Numbered from the stretch's first letter, positions 22,016-32,816 are shown. The stretch is 64,000 nt of DNA from Malaya genurostris (GCF_030247185.1 NC_080570.1:161794882-161858881), one strand, 5' to 3'. Translations and numbers: made by a program. Notes: generated by a model not told the origin, from the sequence alone.

Positions 22016-23367
22016 TGACAGCTGACTATGCGATAGAAATATTTTTAAAAGCTTAAATAATTTTCAAACATTATCGTACATATTTATTGTGGAAATCGCA
22101 TAAATTCGAAACTAAGTTTTTAAATCTAGAATATGATTGTTTTGAATCAATTTCTCCCAACAATGTTCAACAATGAAATCTGTTAGATTTGAGCGAAATT
22201 CTGATCCTGGCTACAAAACAAAAGTTGAGTTGATGTTATTGGCAATGTATTTGCTGAATCAATGTGTTACATTTTGAACAGCAACAAAATTGGTTCACTT
22301 CATCTATGATCTGATTTGTGCAATGATACAACTAAGTTTATTGTTAGAATAAAAAATATGAGCCGATAATCAAAAATGTTTCCTCGTGATTTAAACGGGA
22401 AATTGTATTGTCTGCAAGGGAACGCCAATTGTAGGTATGGATAATCAATAATAAAACTGTATAACATTACATAACACGTTTTCTTTTCAGAAAATATTTG
22501 ATGCAGGATCTTTATATCTGTACTGATAGAGCACCGATTCATTTGATACAATAAAAATATGATACCAAGAGCTTGATTGTTGTAGGTGAAAAATTCGATC
22601 GTCCCACGACCAAAGGGTCCAACTGCTGTTGAAAGTATTTAACAATAACAATTTGAAAATGAATAAAAATCGTAATAAAATTAGTTTAAAAGATGACCTT
22701 GGAAGTTAGTTTGAAAGTAATCTTTCATTTTTTCTTAATGACAAACAAAAATTTATGAGTTTAACAATCAAAAGCGTATGCTGAAATACTAATAATTTTG
22801 GGTTTATATCTTATTATGTATTTAAACTGTGAAGTTTTCAAATTCATAGTACTCTACATATTACCGTTATCTAAAGTTAGTTCATTTTCAACTGATTTTG
22901 TAAGCTAAATTTACTATGAAATGTTTATCAAAATTTGTCAAATTTGTAATTTTTCAGTATCAGACAGAAATTCATTGTTATAATCATATGCGCTTCAAAA
23001 TGATATGAAGATTCAAAGTGAGAAATTCAATGACCGTTAACTATACATATCTCACTCTACAAAGACGAAATAGTTTGTAGTTTTTCATCAACTATTGGAA
23101 TCAACAAAACATAATTTCAGTTCCATGTACTTTCAAAATGTTGACTTCGTGAGTTGGCCTGGGATTTCAGCGTTTAACGTGCAGCTCTACGACTGGTCAT
23201 TCAGCTCTCAGTCCAAATATCTACACTATTTTAAGATTCTCAGATCTTGTTATGGCTACCAAAGAGAGCTCAGATGAAAAAGGTTTAATTGCTATGAGCT
23301 ATGAAAAATAGAGTATTAAATTTAGCACCAGACGAAAGCGAAAACTTTTCTCTGTCGTTTACTATTA
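22016..23367. other. Unassigned AT-rich DNA
   Basis: More than 1.3 kb with no recognisable ORF, inverted repeat or family member. Confidence 0.4.
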
Positions 23368-24332
23368 GGGGTAGATGGGGTAAAACGTACCTCCTAAGGA
23401 AATGTAGCTATGAGCTACATAGCAAAGTCTTGGCATTACATTCCTTTTGTGGAATTTGGCCTTTCTGTTTCAACAGACTTCGCAGCCGATTCTTAGTGTA
23501 CAGAATCATTGCATGGCTAGTACTATGGATCCTACTGACACTAAGAACCCTACAGCTACATATATTTACTATAGAGAATAACACGGAAGAGTTTCATGCA
23601 TGACTATCTTCCGTAATCATTATTTCTCAAAATTACGTACGTCCTTCCTTGCGCTTTACTTTCTAATGATTTAGATTATAATAAGCGCACATAATAAGTG
23701 GCAATAAGATATCAATCTTCAAGATGATTACCATAATGCCATTTTTTATTTCATATGCTGTGAATAATGTTCAAATTGGTAAGATAAACAACAAAATAAA
23801 ATTTAAGCGTCGTCTCTCCAAGCAACCATTTCCACTGTACCAGAAAAATATCCACTTCATTAGAGCTTTACGTGTACGTGTGACACTTTTTGGCAACTAT
23901 AACGCACAGAACAAGTTCTGAGAAAACGTTCTCTCTGCTTTAAAGCTGAGCAACAAACTGCTCAAAGTTTGTTCTGTTGCGTCAGGTGAGCAGCATTCAA
24001 GCATGGATAATTCGTTACTGTTCAGAATGCTTTGTATGCCACTTAAACCAAATCAACTTTTTCGCGAACTTTTGGTTACTTGGACAAAATACAAATTAAA
24101 AATATATTTTACTCTACCGAATGAACGCAAGCAGAGAAGCTCTTCCACATTGTGTTAAGTTTATCAAAACAAACCAGAATGGTTAGCGCGCAAATGTGTG
24201 TCTTGAGTTCCATTGATTTTAGGTTAAAAGTAATCAGAAAAATAATGGAGAGGAATTGACAATTCTGCTTTTCGAAAACATAAATTCGAACAAATAATTT
24301 TTGGGCGAGACGAAGTTCGGCGGGTTAGCTAG

Positions 24333-24523
24333 TGTGTGGGTGCAAACGAGTTTATAATAACTAATGTATAGTATGCCATGACAAATTGCGGTAGACATCA
24401 TTGCACCAGGTCAAGCGAGCTGTAACAGAATTGCTTTGCACATTTCACCACGAACAACCTTACAGGTAAGAAGTGTACCGCTCTGGGTGATTCCGTTTCC
24501 GATTAATAGTTATAAAATGCACA
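24333..24523 (+). repeat. 5' LTR (191 bp)
   Basis: TGTGTGGGTGC...AAAATGCACA. It contains a consensus splice donor ACAG|GTAAGA with GT at 24466-24467. I see no mismatch to the 3' LTR by eye. Confidence 0.9.
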
Positions 24524-24588
24524 ATGGCGATCCTGCCAGGAGTTGCAATTCAAATAGCATAGTTATTCAAAACGGAAACGGAATCACC
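24486..24588 (+). promoter_or_regulatory. 16-bp perfect stem enclosing the primer-binding site
   Basis: GGTGATTCCGTTTCCG at 24486-24501, inside the LTR, is the exact reverse complement of 24573-24588 in the leader. The 71-base loop contains the LTR/leader junction and the primer-binding site. The arrangement recalls U5-leader stems of retroviral RNAs. That it folds in RNA is inference. Confidence 0.6.
24525..24543 (+). promoter_or_regulatory. Primer-binding site, tRNA-Arg type
   Basis: TGGCGATCCTGCCAGGAGT is complementary to the 3' end (including CCA) of the insect tRNA-Arg(ACG) as I remember it. It starts one base after the LTR, the usual place for priming minus-strand DNA. tRNA-Arg primers are known from the mdg1/412 group of insect LTR elements. 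Confidence 0.75.
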
Positions 24589-24689
24589 TAAAGCAACAGA
24601 AAATTATTCAAATATTTGGCACAAAGGTTTTCATTTTCAAATGAAAAAAAAAGAAGCGTCGGTGGAGACTACGTAACGTTGAAAATAAC

Positions 24690-25580
24690 TGGAACAAGCG
24701 GATCATTATGGTCGCGCATCATAAGCGGACCAGGAAGGTCGCGCATCATAAGCGGACCAAGAAGGTCGCGCATCAAAGCGGACCAAGAAGGTCGCGCATT
24801 AAAATACATTTAAAAAAATGTTGACGATTTTTTTTTTTAATTGAAAAAGGCGGATTCATAAAATCGCGCATCACATAGCGGATCTGGAAGGTCGCGCAAA
24901 TATTTAAATATAAACGAGCGAACCGAAAACGTCGCGCATAAAGGAAGCAGGCAACGTGGCCGTGCAAATGAAAAAAAAAAGAAAATTAATGAGCGGATTT
25001 TCAATAAACGCGCATCGTAAAGCGGATCGTTAGATCGCGTACATTTCAGTTATAAGTTATCTCACGCATATATTTTTGTGTATAATTCCAGACCACAAAA
25101 AGGCGTTAAACTAAAGTAATATGGCAAACGACGGAAAATATGTCCGATTGGGCAACTCAAAATATATACCAATATTCGGCTACAATCGTACTATCTGGTA
25201 CGCAGATTTTCTCGTTCAATTTTGAAACGAAAATGGCCGAAGAGAAAATGAAATGAATGAAAAAGCGGATCACTATGGTCGCGCATTATAAGCGGACCAG
25301 GAAGGTCGCGCAATTTTAATAAAAATGGCGGATTCTCGAAATCGCGCATCACAGAGCGGACCAGGAAGGTCGCGCAAATATTTAAATTTAAATAAGCGGA
25401 CCGGAAACGTCGCGCACAAAAGGAAGCAGGCAACGTGGCCGTGCAAATAAAAAAAAAGCGGATTTGAATAATCGTGCATTGCAAAGCGGATTTTGAGATC
25501 GCGCACATTTGCTTCGTAAGTAATCTTACGCGCATATTTTTGCGTGCAATTCCAGACCACAAAAAAAGTGTTAAAAGCAA
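24690..25580 (+). repeat. Leader with tandem GCGGA...TCGCGCA modules, duplicated block
   Basis: Roughly sixteen degenerate modules of 23-28 bp with core AGCGGAYCAGGAAGGTCGCGCAT form two blocks: 24697-25050 with a tail to 25130, and 25263-25510 with a tail to 25600. The tails are also homologous (AAAGGAAGCAGGCAACGTGG, ACGCATATTTTTG, AATTCCAGACCAC). The leader was thus duplicated in tandem as a unit of about 470-570 bp. The modules are non-coding. Confidence 0.8.
25121..25225 (+). CDS. Short gag-like start, first leader unit
   Basis: ATG at 25121 opens MANDGKYVRLGNSKY... and stops after 34 codons. It lies 30 bases after an acceptor-like AATTCCAG (25084-25091). The parallel start in the second leader unit shares 'GKYVR', suggesting both derive from the same gag N-terminus. 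Confidence 0.35.
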   Translation: MANDGKYVRLGNSKYIPIFGYNRTIWYADFLVQF

Positions 25581-25585
25581 GATAT

Positions 25586-25735
25586 ATGGAGAATAACGGA
25601 AAATATGTCCGATGGGTCAGCGGTACGAGCAATGCAGAGAATCAGACGACATTTGACGCATCTGTTGATCAGACTGACGAGGAGTCAACGATTTCAGTAA
25701 CGCCGTGCAATTTGAGCATGTTATGCTTCAGGTAG
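25586..25735 (+). CDS. Short gag-like start, second leader unit
   Basis: ATG at 25586 opens MENNGKYVRWVSGTSNAENQ, 49 codons in total, also just downstream of an acceptor-like AATTCCAG (25548-25555). It is likely a truncated gag. No nucleocapsid or capsid motif is seen. Confidence 0.35.
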   Translation: MENNGKYVRWVSGTSNAENQTTFDASVDQTDEESTISVTPCNLSMLCFR

Positions 25736-25893
25736 TGAAATCGAACTCGAAAACATGTTGACAATGATTTAGAAAATGTACAAACAAATAATGTAGGAGT
25801 TTCGCTTCGCCATCATGCACCACACACAAAAAAAAAATTGTATTTTACAGGTGTACTCATAAAGACCTGGGAAATTTCATTTGTAATGGCTTA

Positions 25894-28008
25894 ATTTTTT
25901 TTCCATAAGTACGTTTATTTAATAGGCAATATGCTTAAGTTTTTCTTCGCCGTGGCATCCACAATACATAGTACTTTAAACGTAATACATTTCGAATATC
26001 ATATTAGTATGTTTTTATCAAGCGATTTACTATTACTGGGACATTGGATAGTCTACCTTGGGTACGCAAGAAATTTATTAGTTGAGATCTGACATCACGA
26101 TACTCCACGCATGTCCAAACGACATGATCAATATCGCGATAACCTTCGCCATAAGCACAATGATTAGTCTAGGAAAGTCCAATTCGAAGGAGATGTGTAG
26201 TGATTGGACATGAGTCTGGATATCACACGAATGAAGTCCCTACTCACATTCAGTCCCCTGAACCATGCCTTTGTCGATATTTTAGGAATAATTGAGTGCA
26301 TCCACCGACCCAGATAATCTATATCCCAAGAAGCTTGCTGGCAAGTGTTCTTTGGCGGGACGCGCTATATAATTCGTTGAAAGCAATTGGTCTCTCATGA
26401 GTTTCACCCTCAAAAGCACCACGTTTGGACAAACTCTTTCATTGCCTAGAATGGAACAATGAACCGGGAGCCAAAACTAAAGTGATTTGATAATTATTAT
26501 TCAATATGTCGTTCAGACACTGTTTTATTTTGCCCAAGAAAAATGATTCATTTTTGCCAGCAGCGTTTGAGCGAATGGCTTCAATTGCACTCAGACTATC
26601 TGTGAAAAGAAAATAATGGTTTGGAGATAATATGACGATTACACTCAAACTATAATGAACTGCTGCTAACTCTGCTATATAAACAGATGCAGGTTCTTGA
26701 AGCCTAAATGAGGCCGAAACATTATTGTTGAACATACCAAACCCTGTCGCTTTTTCAATTCGCGATCCGTCCGTGTAAAACATTTTCTCAGAGTCAATGT
26801 ACCTGAACCTACTTGAAAATATTTTTGGGACTTCCATAGAGCGTAGGTGATCCGGGATTCCACGTACTTCGCGTTGCTTATGTCGAAAAATAAAGTTGAG
26901 TCAGGGATATTTAGGAGTCTGACACGGATAGGGATATGATTTCCTGGGACATATGTTTAAAATATACTGTCATGAATCTTGTTTGAGATTGAAGCTCGAC
27001 TAGCCTTTCGAAGTTATTAATAACCAGGGGATTCAGTACCTCACATCTTATTAGCAGTCGTGATGAAAGCTCTCAAAAGCGATCTTTCAATGGTAGAGCT
27101 CCCGCCAGAACTTCAAGACTCATTGTATGTGTCGAGTGCATGCAGCCTAAGGCAATTCGCAAACAACGGTACTGAATTCGCTCAAGTTTGATAAAATGAG
27201 AGTTTGCAGCGGAATGAAAACAAACGCATCCATATTCCATCACTGAAAGTATCGTTGTTTGATACAATTTTATTAGATCTTGCGGATGAGCACCCCACCA
27301 AAATCCTGTTTTTTTTTCGAAGAAAATTTACTTTTTGTTGGCATTTTGTTATCAGATACCTAATGTGTCCTCCCCACGTGCATTTGGAATCAAACCACAC
27401 TCCGAGGTATTTGAAAGTCAAAACCTGTTGGATAGTTTTTCCCATCATATGAAGCTGAAGCTGAGAATTCGATACCCAGATGAACAGCCCAAACGGACAA
27501 GTGATCTAAGGTATCTTGCAATGGTTTTTGCAGTTGTCTTAGTGTACATGGGGTTAGCTGTCAATGTCATTTACGTAACAATTATAGAGGAGCGGACAGA
27601 AGCAAAATCAAATATCCATCTGTTCGAGTATTCCTCACTCTCATGTCCTACGTAACGATTCCTCATTCGACTGGTCGTATTGACAAACCTTCGACAAAAT
27701 GTCTCCAATAGCTGCATTTCTTGGCTCGAAGTATGTTCTTGTACTTGGTTTCTAAAACAAGAATTTTTCAAAGTTCTGAAGAGTTCCTCATCCTCGTTTT
27801 AAAAACGTTTTGAAGGCATTTTTTTCGCGTGTTTAGCACCTGAGCACTCTTTGTCCCACCAAGGGCTTGAAGGCCTTCTGTTAGACGATGGACCAAGAAA
27901 TCGTTTGGTTTGGGCTTGTTCTGCGGCCTCCAAATAATGGCTTAATATTTTACTAGTTTGATTGTAGTGCATGAATTTTACTAGTTTGATTGTAGTGTGC
28001 ATTCGGCT
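25894..28008 (-). mobile_element. RNase H-bearing LINE, copy 1 (internally deleted), inside the LTR element
   Basis: The minus strand reads, in order: end of a region 'GPSSNRRPSSPWWDKECS' (27.8-28.0 kb), RT linker pieces, then RT C-terminal and thumb, RNase H, C-terminal zinc-knuckle region, 3' UTR and an A-tail (T-run at 25894-25902). The RT catalytic core between about 27.45 and 27.6 kb is missing. Related copies lie at 43.7 and 62.7 kb, in the same orientation. The group resembles the I/LOA elements of mosquitoes. Confidence 0.75.
26439..27960 (-). pseudogene. LINE ORF2 remnants (RT C-terminal part and RNase H)
   Basis: Readable blocks are 'QVLTFKYLGVWFDSKCTWGGHI' (27.4 kb), 'TTILSVMEYGCVCFHSAAN' with 'LERIQYRCLRIALGCM' (27.2 kb), 'EKMFYTDGSRIEKATGFGMF' (RNase H, first Asp), 'VYIAELAAVHYSL' (Glu) and 'LFTDSLSAIEAIRSN' (Asp). 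The next block should read VPAH but reads 'LAPGSL', so the final catalytic region is damaged. Frameshifts separate most blocks. Confidence 0.75.
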
Positions 28009-28500
28009 AGCGGGTTAGACTGTATGAATACAGATGTGTTCTTCTGTTGCTCAGTCGATCAATGGACGTACTTTGTAATCCGATTATTCTCAGTTCAAGT
28101 CACAGCGGTCGCAATCATAACCTTCTTTTTATTTCAATGAATTTCATGTCATGGAATTTTAGGTATAATATTGAATGTTCTTGCACGTAAAATTGCTCCA
28201 TTTATGTGCGTTTGATAAAATATAAAATCACAGGATTTTTTCGAAGTGTGCAGTGTTAATTCTACATCGTGGATCCGAGCGATATACCACTCGATACACC
28301 CAGGGATGCCAAAGGTTAAAAAAAAAATCTGTGCATTGCGAAAAATCTGAAAACTTGAGTGAAACTGTATGATTACACTGAAACGTTATTCCTTCTCTGA
28401 CATAAGTTCTCGTATATCGACCTATAAGATTATTTTATTTGTTTTTATTTTAATTTATTAGAAGTAAAGCTAAGAGAACTAGTATTTCATTTTTTTTTTT

Positions 28501-28514
28501 GAGAAGAGGGTGGA
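28501..28514 (+). promoter_or_regulatory. Polypurine tract
   Basis: GAGAAGAGGGTGGA immediately precedes the 3' LTR, the standard site for plus-strand priming. Confidence 0.75.
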
Positions 28515-28705
28515 TGTGTGGGTGCAAACGAGTTTATAATAACTAATGTATAGTATGCCATGACAAATTGCGGTAGACATCATTGCACCAGGTCAAGCGA
28601 GCTGTAACAGAATTGCTTTGCACATTTCACCACGAACAACCTTACAGGTAAGAAGTGTACCGCTCTGGGTGATTCCGTTTCCGATTAATAGTTATAAAAT
28701 GCACA
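28515..28705 (+). repeat. 3' LTR (191 bp)
   Basis: Its sequence matches the 5' LTR, and it is followed directly by GCTAG, the same five bases that precede the 5' LTR. Confidence 0.9.
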
Positions 28706-28958
28706 GCTAGTAAATGATATATCTTATTTTCCAAAACCATTAAAAATTGTCTATTGAAATATATGCGAGGCATGACGCCCGATCGTGAAAAACATGATAA
28801 ATATACATTTTAAATTACGCCAAGTGACGATTATCTGAACATAGAGGCAGGATGATCTTAAACAACGGGTAAACATCCATCATAATAACAGATTAAAGCT
28901 CATGACAGCCACGGGGAAATATGCACCCTCATAAAGCTTCTTCTTCTTAACAATTTAT

Positions 28959-29288
28959 AGCGGCCCTTACACGAGACAATATTATTGTCAATACAAGGAG
29001 TATTGACAATACCTTTGATCGTGTAATGGAAACTTCATTGGATTGACGGAAATATTGTCAAAAAATCAAAACTGCTCATCAATCCGACAATACTTTCTCT
29101 CCAGAGAAGAAACTGTCAAATATGTGCAATGAACTCTTCTCTCAATGTTTCAATGTTCAGTTGCAATATTTGAAGCTTCAAACGCTTGAGTTGTTTAAAA
29201 ATGCGGACTCAAGTTACCAAGTAAATTGGATTGACGGTATTGACAATACTTTGGATTGACAATAATATTGTCACGTGTAAGGGCCGCT
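28959..29288. mobile_element. 330-bp MITE with about 40-bp inverted repeats
   Basis: Both ends read AGCGGCCCTTACACG inwards and continue GACAATATTATTGTCAA with a single difference. TAT flanks both ends, compatible with a 3-bp target duplication. The interior contains further TTGACAAT/ATTGTCAA copies. No ORF is seen. Confidence 0.75.
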
Positions 29289-30137
29289 TATTAAATTTTA
29301 GTTGTTTGAAAAAAAAACTTCTTCTTATTTAAAGAAAGCTTTAGACTTTTCGTTGACGAAATATTTGCCAGTTGGAAGATTATTCACTATTATTCATTAA
29401 ATTGATTCTTGAGCAATTTGCCTCACAAAATTCGGGTCTTTTTGCCCCCAAAAATATAAAACGATAAATTTGACAATTTTTCTATAAAATTGCAAATACA
29501 TCGTCTGGATTAGAACTAATTTTAGAAACCCGAATGATTGGCCAAAAAAATTTTACTGGTTACATAATTAAAATCGTCTTCCTCACCCTAGAAAATTACT
29601 ATGGAACGAACATCAAAAATTACTTATAACAGAGACTTAATTGTTTTTTTTTATATATTTTTTCAGATATGATTGAATCATCGCTACCAAAATTTTATAG
29701 TAATCTGTTGTTATGGCGGACTTTCAGTTTCATTAAAATTTCAGTGAAAAAAATTGGTAACTTTTGAGAAAAGCAAAAGGTGCATTATGCCTCGGGGTTA
29801 CGTTTTACCCCGTCTTCCCCTATGACTTACTCTCAGCGAGTGCCGAGTCATTCGAAATCTCTTCAAAGTGAATGTTGATGGATGGCTTATTGGTCGTAAT
29901 AAAAAAAACGCGTGAATTGCTCTATTGTATTAAATCATGTGAATATATATGTTCTGTATTAAATTAACCAAGTTGGCGTCCCTGCTTGGCGAACATCGCA
30001 GAAAACATCGATATTCACCTGTCAAAATGACGCAAACATCGCAAACTTACGGCACCTGGCAACTCTTCCGAGAAATCGTTGTGATACACAATTAGGTTTT
30101 TTACCGTCACTGCTAACCTCAATCGGATGAACACATT
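29289..30137. other. Unassigned AT-rich DNA
   Basis: Apart from the right GGGG(W)AGA...-type end at 29797-29820, I see nothing. Confidence 0.4.
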
Positions 30138-30386
30138 TTGACAGTTCAGCGGTACTGTTGGTAAACAGACTTTTTTTTGTTTGTCTGTTGACAAAATATA
30201 TGAGACCTTTTACGGTGTATATCACCTAAATAGAGTATTAAAACATTTGTTCACGATTGGATACGGTTTGATTTTAAGATTTATTAAATAAAAGTGATTA
30301 GTTGCAAAGTGTATAGACGATTGTTTAAGATGTGTATCACGATTTTTGTTTAAGCTTGTTAGTAAACAGTACCGCTGAACTGTCAA
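30138..30386. mobile_element. 249-bp inverted-repeat element upstream of the putative UBR3 promoter
   Basis: The arms at 30138-30159 and 30365-30386 are exact 22-bp reverse complements (TTGACAGTTCAGCGGTACTG...). The target duplication is unclear. It sits about 130 bp upstream of the candidate transcription start. Confidence 0.65.
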
Positions 30387-30517
30387 GGATGAATCTTTGT
30401 TCATTTGTGACGTCACGATAAAAAATCTAATGTCAAGCAAGCAAGCAAGTGAACTCCCGTTGGGTATTTCGGTGTGTTGGTCAATCATCGCATCCCCTTC
30501 AGCATATCGGTGCTCGT

Positions 30518-30551
30518 TCAGCAGCAGTTCAGTTCAGAACTGTTTGAGACG
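30518..30551 (+). promoter_or_regulatory. Candidate core promoter (initiator plus DPE)
   Basis: TTCAGC at 30518-30523 with A+1 at 30520 resembles an insect initiator. AGACG at 30547-30551 falls at +28 to +32 and fits the DPE consensus. A second TCAGTT lies at 30529. No TATA box is evident. The start is inferred from motif spacing and from the change to GC-rich DNA just downstream. Confidence 0.3.
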
Positions 30552-32816
30552 TCAACCGAGGCGTATTTCTCCGTTCGGTCATTCGGTCGTAATCGCGATA
30601 GTGTGGTTTTGCGTGTGTGAGAGCGAGCACTGCACGGCTCCTTTCTTGCGCTACTACTGCTGAAAACGTAAACTCAGAAGAAGGACTCGAATCGGTCGAC
30701 AAGTGGACGACGACGTGTGCGTGTGTATGTGTGTTGAAAAATGTGCACTCGTTTTCATCTGGTTTCGTCGCGTGCTTTTTGTTCACGAAAATAGTGCGGT
30801 GGAAAATTTTCTCCCAGCACGAATCGCGGTGCCCAGTGTGAAGTGACGTGACTACTGCTGCTGCCACTGTGGAGTGGAGTGTGCAGGATTCTGTGCTTTC
30901 AAGGCCTCCGTACTGCCGAATTTTCCGAGTAGAGGCCATATTTTGTGATCCAGGAAAATTTTTTTTTTTTGCTCTTCTAAAGAATCATTGAACGGGGTGT
31001 CCCAATGCGAAAGAAATTTTCGCTTCTTGCCGTACTCATTGAGTAAAATTGGTTAGTGCGAAGAGCAAAACCGCAATTGCTCTGTGTTGAACCTTGTGCT
31101 GGTGTGTTGTGGGCACAGGGGGGGAGGGAACTAGCAGCCCAGGAGTGATCGGTGTGTGGCGTTTTCTTGCGTTTTTTTTTCGGTGTTCTGTTCTATTCTG
31201 CCTGCGGTGTCTTCTTGCTGTTTGTTGGATCTCTGGTGGAAAGCAGTGTTTGTGTGTTTTTGTGTGCCGCACAGGAAGGAAGAAGTAAGGCAGAACGAAC
31301 AGAAATACCGTTGGTGTTGGTGCGCTGTTCGTCCGACCATCGCACGGAAATCTTGTTGTCAAAACAGAACGGGAAGAAGAAACGTCGGAAAGAGATAGGC
31401 AAGAGTGTTGCCAGATTATGTGAAGATGATAATTTTTTCCCCGTAGCATTTACAGGTGTTTGAAAATATGTTTTTTTTCCTGTGAACTGTTGTTACCAAT
31501 TTGGGAAGTCGACTAGGACGGCGGAATCGTCGTAAATCGATTGAAGGATTTCGGTTCCATCATAAGTTCCGCACAAAGCACGTTCTCGCACATATTTGGC
31601 AATGACAAATCTCGTTCTGTGAACTAAAAATACACTGTTGCGTGTGACATGACGTAGGTAGTGTTTTTGCACCATTTTCGTCTCGAAATGTCCTTTATTT
31701 CGATCGCACCACCGTGTACATGTGATGAGATAAGCAATAATTGATCGGAATGACCTTGTCGAGAATAAACTCATTTGCTCGATTTGCTGTTCGGTACATG
31801 CGGTCGTCGTTCATGAAGCGTGTTTCCAAAGTGAAGATATCAACTTAGATCCGACAACTGCCGTCTTCTTCTCATGTTACAATTCTGCAGTCGGGATCCA
31901 CACGTAATTTGAAATGGCTCGAGTCAACAAGTCTCCGTGACTTTGTTCGTTCCAAGTAATTATTTAATAAAACCAAAAAAAACAATGTTCTATTGGACTG
32001 TGGTGGCATCATTGGGCAAGAAATTTTCATCCACGCCTCAAGTGGTATTCAGTGGATTCAGCAGTACATTCAGTAATTATTTGCTGTCTCAACTGGTCCT
32101 GGCCGGGGGAAATGGGGGTAGACAAAGCACAACGGTTGACGACGGTCAACGAGCCTTACCCGAATGGGAATTTGCTGAGATCATATATTTAGGAGCAGCA
32201 ATTTAACCGGCATTGGAAGCACTAGCAAGTAAGCAAGCAAGCAAACCATGCGGTGTCTTATGTCCGAACGAGAAACCTTCTCCGAACTCGAAGCAACGTT
32301 TCAGGCAATCGATCCCAACACGCAAAGACTACCCGACTCTCGCACACCTGGGGAAAAGAAGAACCCGAAACAGTTTACCTTGTAGTTTTTCGGTTTGCTT
32401 TTTCGTATTCTTCCGTTTGTCGATTTTCAAGTCTAATGGAACTACTCCTTGTGTGCGCTGCTAACTCTCCTGCGGCCGCAGCACGGCAGTAGAGCGTACT
32501 TGCGCCGGTGAACAGAAACCAACGAAACCAAAAAAAAAATTGTGCTGATTCGGAGTTGAGCAGCGCGAGCAAGCGGTTAGAACGCCGCGAACCCGACCGG
32601 CTGATTCGGTGCAGGGTTTTTTTTTCTTTTCTTCCTTTGGCAGGCACCACACATCGATCGGACGCTCCTCCGGCTCAGAGCATTATTTTTCGATATAATT
32701 TAATTGAAGTATTTTTTCCATCTACCATAACATGTGTGTGTCCCTCCCGCATACTTTTTGCCTATTTTTTTCCGAGGGTTTCTTTTGTTTGTCTGTCCCG
32801 AGCCCGGAGAAGATAG
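30520..32816 (+). other. Candidate UBR3 promoter and non-coding 5' exon region
   Basis: G+C rises sharply and homopolymer-poor sequence with GTGTGTG and CAG/CTG runs replaces AT-rich repeats. Many small overlapping frames are present but none has a recognisable domain. The region ends at a consensus donor ATAG|GTGAGT (GT at 32817-32818). Another donor-like site is AGAA|GTAAGG near 31284, so several alternative first exons are possible. Joining to the acceptor at 39910 would place the UBR3 start codon in exon 2. This is inference without transcript data. Confidence 0.4.

Larger units (their letters stand above)
24328..28710 (+). mobile_element. LTR retrotransposon without visible pol, with 5-bp target duplication GCTAG
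   Basis: Two apparently identical 191-bp LTRs (24333-24523 and 28515-28705) begin TG and end CA, and GCTAG flanks the element on both sides (24328-24332, 28706-28710). A 19-base primer-binding site follows the 5' LTR by one base, and a purine tract (28501-28514) abuts the 3' LTR. The interior holds a repeat-rich leader, two short gag-like starts and a LINE insertion (25894-28008). I see no protease, RT or integrase. Without the LINE the element is about 2.25 kb. Near-identical LTRs imply recent insertion. It must be non-autonomous as it stands. Confidence 0.85.
23368..29820. mobile_element. Possible 6.4-kb element bounded by GGGGWAGAYGGGGTAAAACG repeats
   Basis: The left end, starting GGGGTAGATGGGGTAAAACG at 23368, and the reverse complement of the right end at 29820, starting GGGGAAGACGGGGTAAAACG, agree at 18 of the first 20 bases. 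Both are flanked by TA. The span contains the LTR retrotransposon and a MITE. It may be one TIR element swollen by later insertions, or two independent solo ends. Confidence 0.35.

Noticed and set aside
28010..28130. tRNA-derived SINE suggested by a B-box-like AGTTCAAGTC at about 28090
   Set aside because: A plausible A box is too far upstream and no tRNA fold or second copy is visible.
24328..28710. Endogenous retrovirus with envelope
   Set aside because: There is no envelope, protease, RT or integrase reading frame; the only RT-like and RNase H sequence inside belongs to the minus-strand LINE insertion.
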